64,000 nt of DNA from Bryobacteraceae bacterium (GTDB taxonomy: Bacteria > Acidobacteriota > Terriglobia > Bryobacterales > Bryobacteraceae). The position numbers and the translations under genes are program-made. This document shows, piece by piece, positions 60,180 through 64,000 of this stretch. Each line of letters begins with the position of its first letter. The stretch's first letter is position 1. The notes below the pieces were generated by a model. That model did not search any database, was not told the origin of the DNA, and saw nothing but the letters and a program-made list of their open reading frames with translations. The DNA is taken from positions 62,001 through 126,000 of the forward strand of contig JAIEMJ010000045.1 of the NCBI GenBank assembly GCA_019752335.1, in the 5' to 3' direction.

Positions 60180-62231
60180 CTAATTTGTTACACCGTTGCC
60201 CAGGGCGACGAGTACCTGATTGATGTTGGCGACGTACTTCTTGGCCTTGTCCGCCTCCTGGGCCTCCGGGTTTAGCTTCACGACGGTCTCGAAGTGCGTC
60301 TTCGCCGCCGCCAGCAAACCGGGGTTCTTCTGGGAGTTGAACTTCTCCGCGTAAGTGACCCCCAGGGCGTAGTGCGCGAACAGGTCGCTGCCGTCGAGCG
60401 AAAGCGCCTGTTGGCAGGAGCTGATGGCGGCGTCGAACTCCTTCGACATGCGGGCGCAGTCGCAGAGGCCGAAGTGCGCCATGAACTGCAGTTCGCGCCA
60501 GATGTCGGCCTGGGCGGCGCGTTTCTTCTTGCCCATCCCGGCCAGATAGCCGAGCACGTAGTAATTCAGCTTCCCGGCCAGCTTCGAGTCAAAGTCGCTC
60601 AGACGCAGATACTGCGCGTACTCGCGACGCGCCTCCGGACATTGCTTCCCGAAACGCAGCCCTTCGGCCAGCCAGAAGTGCGCCTCGGCGTGGCCGGCGT
60701 TCAAACGAATGCTCTCGCGCGCGAAACGCTCGCCCTCGGCCAGCGCGCCTTTGCGGATGAAAGCCTGCGCCAGCAAGGAATTCGTCAGCGAGTTCCCGGG
60801 TTCCTTGACGACGCTGGCATTCAACTGCCGGATGCTCTCGTCGAGCGCGCCCAGGTCGAGTAGCATGCCGCCATAGCTGGACTGCGCTTCGGCGTAGTCC
60901 GGGTCGATCGCAATCGCGAGTTCGAACGCCGCCTTGGCCTTCTCGCTTTCGAAGAGCGCGTTGTAAACGCGGCCCAGGTAGAGCGCCGCCTGGCTGTACT
61001 TCGCGTCCATCGCGAGCGCGCGCTCGAAACTCACCGCTGCCGCGCGGTAGTTCTTCTCGTAGCCCTTCTGGTAAAGCTCCAAGCCTTCGTCGAAAGCGTC
61101 GAGCGCAGCTTTCGTCCGGCGGCGGGCGATGGTGATGCGCAACGTCACCGTCGTTTCCTGCCCCGGATACACCGTCTCCTCCCGCGGACCGTCGGGCTCA
61201 TAGCCCATCCGGACGCCCTTCACCGTATGCACGCCTGGCAACAGACCCGGCAAGCGCAGCGGCTTGTCCTTGTTGATCGTCCCCTGCGACTTGCCATCGA
61301 CAAAGATCTCGACGCCGTCCATGTTCGCCTCGACGACCAGGCCGCCAAACTTCGGCGCCGCTACCGGGCCACTCGGCGCGCGCCCAGGGTTGTAGGCCAG
61401 AATCATGTTGGGATCGAAGCTGCCGCGCTCGGCTGTCGGATTCTGCTTCGCCGACGTCTCGCGCCGCACATTCACGCGCACGTACTCGGCGAGTTCGTCC
61501 GCCGTGACGACGCCGTCGCGATTGTCGTCGGCTTCGCCTTCGATGGCCTTCATCACGTAGTAGGTGAAGACGCCGTGGCCGCCGCCCCAGATGTCGCTTT
61601 CGAAGCTCTGCTCGCGGTCCCGGCTGGCGGTGAGCGAAAACAGGCTCTGGTCCAGCCGAGTCAGGCTGCCGTTGATGCGCGAGGCATCGGCTTCGGGCGT
61701 AATCGCGCCTGAATGGCAGGCATCGGTGAGCAGCACCTTCCATTTGGCCTTGATCTTGTTGCCCACCACTTGGCCCAGCGTGGTCATCGCGTAGCTCGAC
61801 CCTGGAATGTCCGCCAAGTCGATGTCGTAGGGCGCCAGGTAAGCCTGCCCGTTCGAAACGAAGCCATGGCCGGCGAAGTAGATCACGACGCGATCGCCGT
61901 CCTTGCTGACGCTCGGCAGCCACTCTTCGAGTTCCTTCCGTAGGTTGGCCAAGGTGGCTTGCTTCCCGATCAGCCGGTGGACGTTCTCCGGCGGAAATTG
62001 TCCGCCCTCCGGGCTGATCAGCGACGCGTATACCGCCGCGGCGTCGCGCGCGGGAAACTTCAGTTGCCCCTTGGGCGGCAGCTTCGCGTACTCCGCGATG
62101 CCCACCACCAAGGCGTAGCTGCGCGGAATGCCGATGGTGCCCGTCATCGGCGGCTGCTTCACGAATTTTAAGTCGCGCTCGGTGAGTTGGGCGAACGCGG
62201 ACACGGCGAGGAGGAAGATCAGGCTTTTCAT
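60180..62231 (-). CDS. Exported caspase-fold (C14) protein with PEGA and TPR repeats
   Basis: A 683-residue protein with a signal peptide (residues 1-14). A peptidase C14/caspase-like domain covers about 35-285 with the catalytic dyad His122 (YFAGHGF) and Cys172 (TDACHSG). An EF-hand-like loop DDNRDGVVTADEL (235-247) lies in it. A PEGA beta domain follows (about 293-365, FVDGKSQG, LLPGVHTVKGVRMGYEP). At least six TPR-type repeats occupy about 385-670. Such bacterial caspase homologues cut after Arg/Lys and act in stress or immune responses; export to the periplasm is less usual. It overlaps the DUF4384-like gene upstream (ATGA) and so forms an operon with it. Whether it belongs to the T6SS-like locus 100 bases downstream is open. 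Confidence 0.87.
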   Translation of the reverse strand: MKSLIFLLAVSAFAQLTERDLKFVKQPPMTGTIGIPRSYALVVGIAEYAKLPPKGQLKFPARDAAAVYASLISPEGGQFPPENVHRLIGKQATLANLRKELEEWLPSVSKDGDRVVIYFAGHGFVSNGQAYLAPYDIDLADIPGSSYAMTTLGQVVGNKIKAKWKVLLTDACHSGAITPEADASRINGSLTRLDQSLFSLTASRDREQSFESDIWGGGHGVFTYYVMKAIEGEADDNRDGVVTADELAEYVRVNVRRETSAKQNPTAERGSFDPNMILAYNPGRAPSGPVAAPKFGGLVVEANMDGVEIFVDGKSQGTINKDKPLRLPGLLPGVHTVKGVRMGYEPDGPREETVYPGQETTVTLRITIARRRTKAALDAFDEGLELYQKGYEKNYRAAAVSFERALAMDAKYSQAALYLGRVYNALFESEKAKAAFELAIAIDPDYAEAQSSYGGMLLDLGALDESIRQLNASVVKEPGNSLTNSLLAQAFIRKGALAEGERFARESIRLNAGHAEAHFWLAEGLRFGKQCPEARREYAQYLRLSDFDSKLAGKLNYYVLGYLAGMGKKKRAAQADIWRELQFMAHFGLCDCARMSKEFDAAISSCQQALSLDGSDLFAHYALGVTYAEKFNSQKNPGLLAAAKTHFETVVKLNPEAQEADKAKKYVANINQVLVALGNGVTN

Positions 62232-62932
62232 TGGTGCGCCAACCGGAAGCTATAGATTAATGGCTCGTTCACGTCTTTCGGCACCAGCACCGACGTGGTG
62301 GCGTCGCCGCTCTTGGTCATGGTCAACTCCCGCGGCTTCGCACCGACGAGTCCCGACAGGCTGTCGGGGACGGAGCGCACCGCCTGGGGCCCCGCCGTCA
62401 CGTCGACGCAGTCGCCGCGCGCCTTGAAGATGGAGTCGTCACAGCGCGGCGTCATCGCCGAAGCCGGCGGCGGGGGCGTTTCGCTCGTCAGCGGTCCCAG
62501 CTTTCCGGTGAGCTTCAGCGGACTCACCACCCAGTACGTCACCTCGTGCCCCGCCGGACCCTCCATGCGAAACCAGCCGCTCTCCGTCATCGGCATCACG
62601 TACTCCCGGTCCTTGTCGATCCGGTTGTCGAGGCCGGTCTCCTCCTTGGGAAACAGCAGCACGTCGCGCCCCGAAGTCGAATGGTTCAGCACATAAAGAT
62701 AGCCGGGGAAGTTCGCCTGAAAGCGAAAGCGCACCAGTTCACCGCGGGCGAAGACATGCGACGGGTCCATCCGCTCCACTTTGTTATTCACCTGCCGTTC
62801 CACCGTCACCGAAATCTTCCGCACCACCGGCGGGCGGCGGAGCAACTCGGCGCTCCGGGTGGTCGAAAGCGGCTGCGGATTGGCCGCCATCAGCACGCCC
62901 AGAGCCATTACACCTGAGTACAAGCGTTGCAT
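62228..62932 (-). CDS. Exported DUF4384-like protein
   Basis: A 234-residue exported protein (signal peptide about 1-16). The segment FARGELVRFRFQANFPGYLYVLNHSTSG, then LLFPKEE and VTYWVVSP, is typical of DUF4384, a beta domain of unknown function common beside caspase, kinase and TPR proteins. The central Pro-rich stretch (SETPPPPASAM) and two cysteines (CDDSIFKARGDC) are specific for this copy. The stop overlaps the start of the caspase-fold gene. Confidence 0.78.
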   Translation of the reverse strand: MQRLYSGVMALGVLMAANPQPLSTTRSAELLRRPPVVRKISVTVERQVNNKVERMDPSHVFARGELVRFRFQANFPGYLYVLNHSTSGRDVLLFPKEETGLDNRIDKDREYVMPMTESGWFRMEGPAGHEVTYWVVSPLKLTGKLGPLTSETPPPPASAMTPRCDDSIFKARGDCVDVTAGPQAVRSVPDSLSGLVGAKPRELTMTKSGDATTSVLVPKDVNEPLIYSFRLAHQ

Positions 62933-62948
62933 GATTTTCTCCTGGGGC

Positions 62949-63824
62949 CTACTGATGATTGAGGGCCAGATCCACCATCACGCGGCTCTTCGGGCCCGCG
63001 CTGGGCTTCACCACGTAGACGGCCGTCTCGGGGGCGGCCGCTTCCTGCTCCACCTTGGTAAACACCAGGTCGCGGGTCTGCAATTCGCCGCGCAAACGGT
63101 CGATCACGGCATCGTTGAGCCGGTTATCGGCCTTGAGGACGGCGGGCATGGCGGGCGACGTCGGCGGCGGGGGCGTCGCGGGGGCGGAGATCGTCGAAAT
63201 CAGCGTGTCCAGGTCTTCCACGGGCTGCTGCGCCAGCAGAATGAAGATCTGCTCCTTGCCAGCCTGCGCGTCGAACGTGAAGAATTCGCCCTCGCCGCCC
63301 GGCACCTGATACTGCCGCCCGGCGACAATCTCGTTCGACTTCTGCGAGCTCTCTGGATGCGGGAACAGCGGCGTCCAAATGCCGCTGGAGCCGCGCGAGA
63401 TCACGTACAGGAAGCCCTTCTGGTTGCTCATCACGCTCAGCCGGATGGCGTCGCCCGCGCGAAACACCGTGTCGGGCTTCACCTCGGCCAGCGCCTTGCC
63501 GGATTGCTTCAAGATGCTATAGCGCAGCCCCAACGGGCGGGACTCGTTGCTCACCTTGAGGAAGTGGCTCTCCGGATCCTTGGGGATCGCGACCGCCACC
63601 GCGTGCGCCGGTTCCTTGGGCTTTGGCTTTGTTTGGTTCCCGGCCACCACCGGCGGGCTACTCTTCTTCGGGGGCGCGGCCGTCGAGGGGCGCTTCGAGC
63701 CGCCCATCATATCGGCCGCTGAATAAAACACGTCCCGGGCATTCATCTCGGGCGCTTGAGCCGGCGAAAGCTGTACGACGACGAGCCCCGCCACAATTCC
63801 TACCAGCAGACTATGGTTTTGCAT
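62949..63824 (-). CDS. Exported DUF4384-like protein, second copy
   Basis: A 291-residue protein with a signal peptide (residues 1-23, LSPAQA). A basic Pro/Lys linker (about 40-70) leads to the DUF4384-like core: FRAGDAIRLSVMSNQKGFLYVISRGSSG, LFPHPESSQ, and GKEQIFILLAQQPVEDL (about 110-205). A variable C-terminal part follows, ending MVDLALNHQ. It resembles the next gene by domain only. It starts inside the last codons of the FGE-like gene (14-base overlap), so the three are translationally coupled. Confidence 0.75.
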   Translation of the reverse strand: MQNHSLLVGIVAGLVVVQLSPAQAPEMNARDVFYSAADMMGGSKRPSTAAPPKKSSPPVVAGNQTKPKPKEPAHAVAVAIPKDPESHFLKVSNESRPLGLRYSILKQSGKALAEVKPDTVFRAGDAIRLSVMSNQKGFLYVISRGSSGIWTPLFPHPESSQKSNEIVAGRQYQVPGGEGEFFTFDAQAGKEQIFILLAQQPVEDLDTLISTISAPATPPPPTSPAMPAVLKADNRLNDAVIDRLRGELQTRDLVFTKVEQEAAAPETAVYVVKPSAGPKSRVMVDLALNHQ

Positions 63825-64000
63825 CCTTAACGCACCGGAAGCCGATCATGGGCGAACCCTGATTTACCGGCCATCCCCTCCGCATATACAAACGGAAAAA
63901 ACGCTCGTCTTTCAGCATGAAGCTGCCGCCCTTAATGTTAGCCCAATCGCGCGACACGGGTTGGCCAGCCGTCAGCTTCTGCATATCATTGATTTCCCGG
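63811..64000 (-). CDS. Formylglycine-generating-enzyme (SUMF1)-like domain, C-terminal end
   Basis: The frame is open to the window edge; 62 residues are visible (the base at 64000 belongs to an incomplete codon). The sequence WANIKGGSFMLKDERFFRLYMRR and the terminal PMIGFRCVKDAKP match the FGE/SUMF1 family, whose last motif is GFR(C/L)V.D. In bacteria such domains are often fused to kinases, caspases or TPR proteins and many are not true formylglycine enzymes. It overlaps the start of the DUF4384-like gene. The active-site cysteines cannot be judged from this piece. Confidence 0.75.
   Translation of the reverse strand, partial: REINDMQKLTAGQPVSRDWANIKGGSFMLKDERFFRLYMRRGWPVNQGSPMIGFRCVKDAKP

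Overview
The window looks like a chromosomal segment of a high-GC Acidobacteriota, most likely of the Solibacteres/Bryobacterales type. This is an inference from gene content: Gfo/Idh/MocA oxidoreductases, DUF1080 proteins, CsgG-like proteins, a PEP-CTERM protein, many secreted proteins ending their signal peptide in 'AQ', and dispersed palindromic repeats. No 16S or other decisive marker is present. Coding density is very high and no gene-free stretch exceeds 300 bases.

Left part (1-25.7 kb): the 3' end of a tad pilus operon (tadB partial, tadC); a secreted amidohydrolase; a YjhG/YagF-type D-xylonate dehydratase; a secreted M28 peptidase and a LytTR response regulator; a leftward four-gene cluster with two tandem CsgG-like lipoprotein/secretin-type genes, an unknown secreted protein and an Atp10/thioredoxin-like protein; a secreted duplicated-domain protein; miaB; a secreted repeat protein; an MFS transporter; an RDD membrane protein; a LarA-family nickel racemase; a candidate small membrane protein; tRNA-Val(CAC), whose antisense encodes the end of a HEAT-repeat protein; a PEP-CTERM protein; a DUF1080 protein; an APC permease; a DUF58 protein and a TonB-dependent receptor.

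Middle part (25.8-36.6 kb): ten tightly packed, mostly overlapping rightward genes encode what appears to be a complete oxidative purine catabolic route. Xanthine dehydrogenase (two subunits) and guanine deaminase lead to urate; uricase, HIU hydrolase and OHCU decarboxylase give S-allantoin; allantoinase, allantoate amidohydrolase, ureidoglycine aminohydrolase and a second M20-family amidohydrolase (probably ureidoglycolate amidohydrolase) would then release the nitrogen as ammonia and leave glyoxylate, without urea. Two tandem Gfo/Idh/MocA oxidoreductases and, convergently, a glutathione-independent formaldehyde dehydrogenase follow, separated by a long palindromic repeat.

Right part (40.6-64 kb): a leftward type VI secretion system (T6SS)-like locus. 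It has sheath (TssB, TssC), two Hcp tube proteins, baseplate TssE/F/G/K, the ClpV recycling ATPase and a VgrG spike. TssJ, TssL, TssM and TssA are not in the window. In their neighbourhood are unusual accessory proteins: a secreted DUF1080-DUF1080-coiled-coil-TM-FHA chimera, a membrane-anchored VWA protein, a multi-TM protein with a degenerate FHA domain, a proline-rich small protein, and three unrecognised genes directly downstream of vgrG (candidate effector, adaptor or immunity proteins). Upstream sits an exported caspase-fold/PEGA/TPR protein with two DUF4384-like proteins and the end of a formylglycine-generating-enzyme-like gene. This locus is the best candidate in the window for an undescribed system: a divergent T6SS with a possibly non-canonical membrane platform.

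Regulatory and repeat signals: four genes have a -10 hexamer ending 8-10 bases before the ATG, which suggests leaderless or nearly leaderless mRNAs. Two distant copies of a roughly 38-base element share a core and a hairpin whose stem pairs have changed in a compensatory way. A 47-48 bp tandem repeat is embedded in the 5' end of one csgG-like gene.
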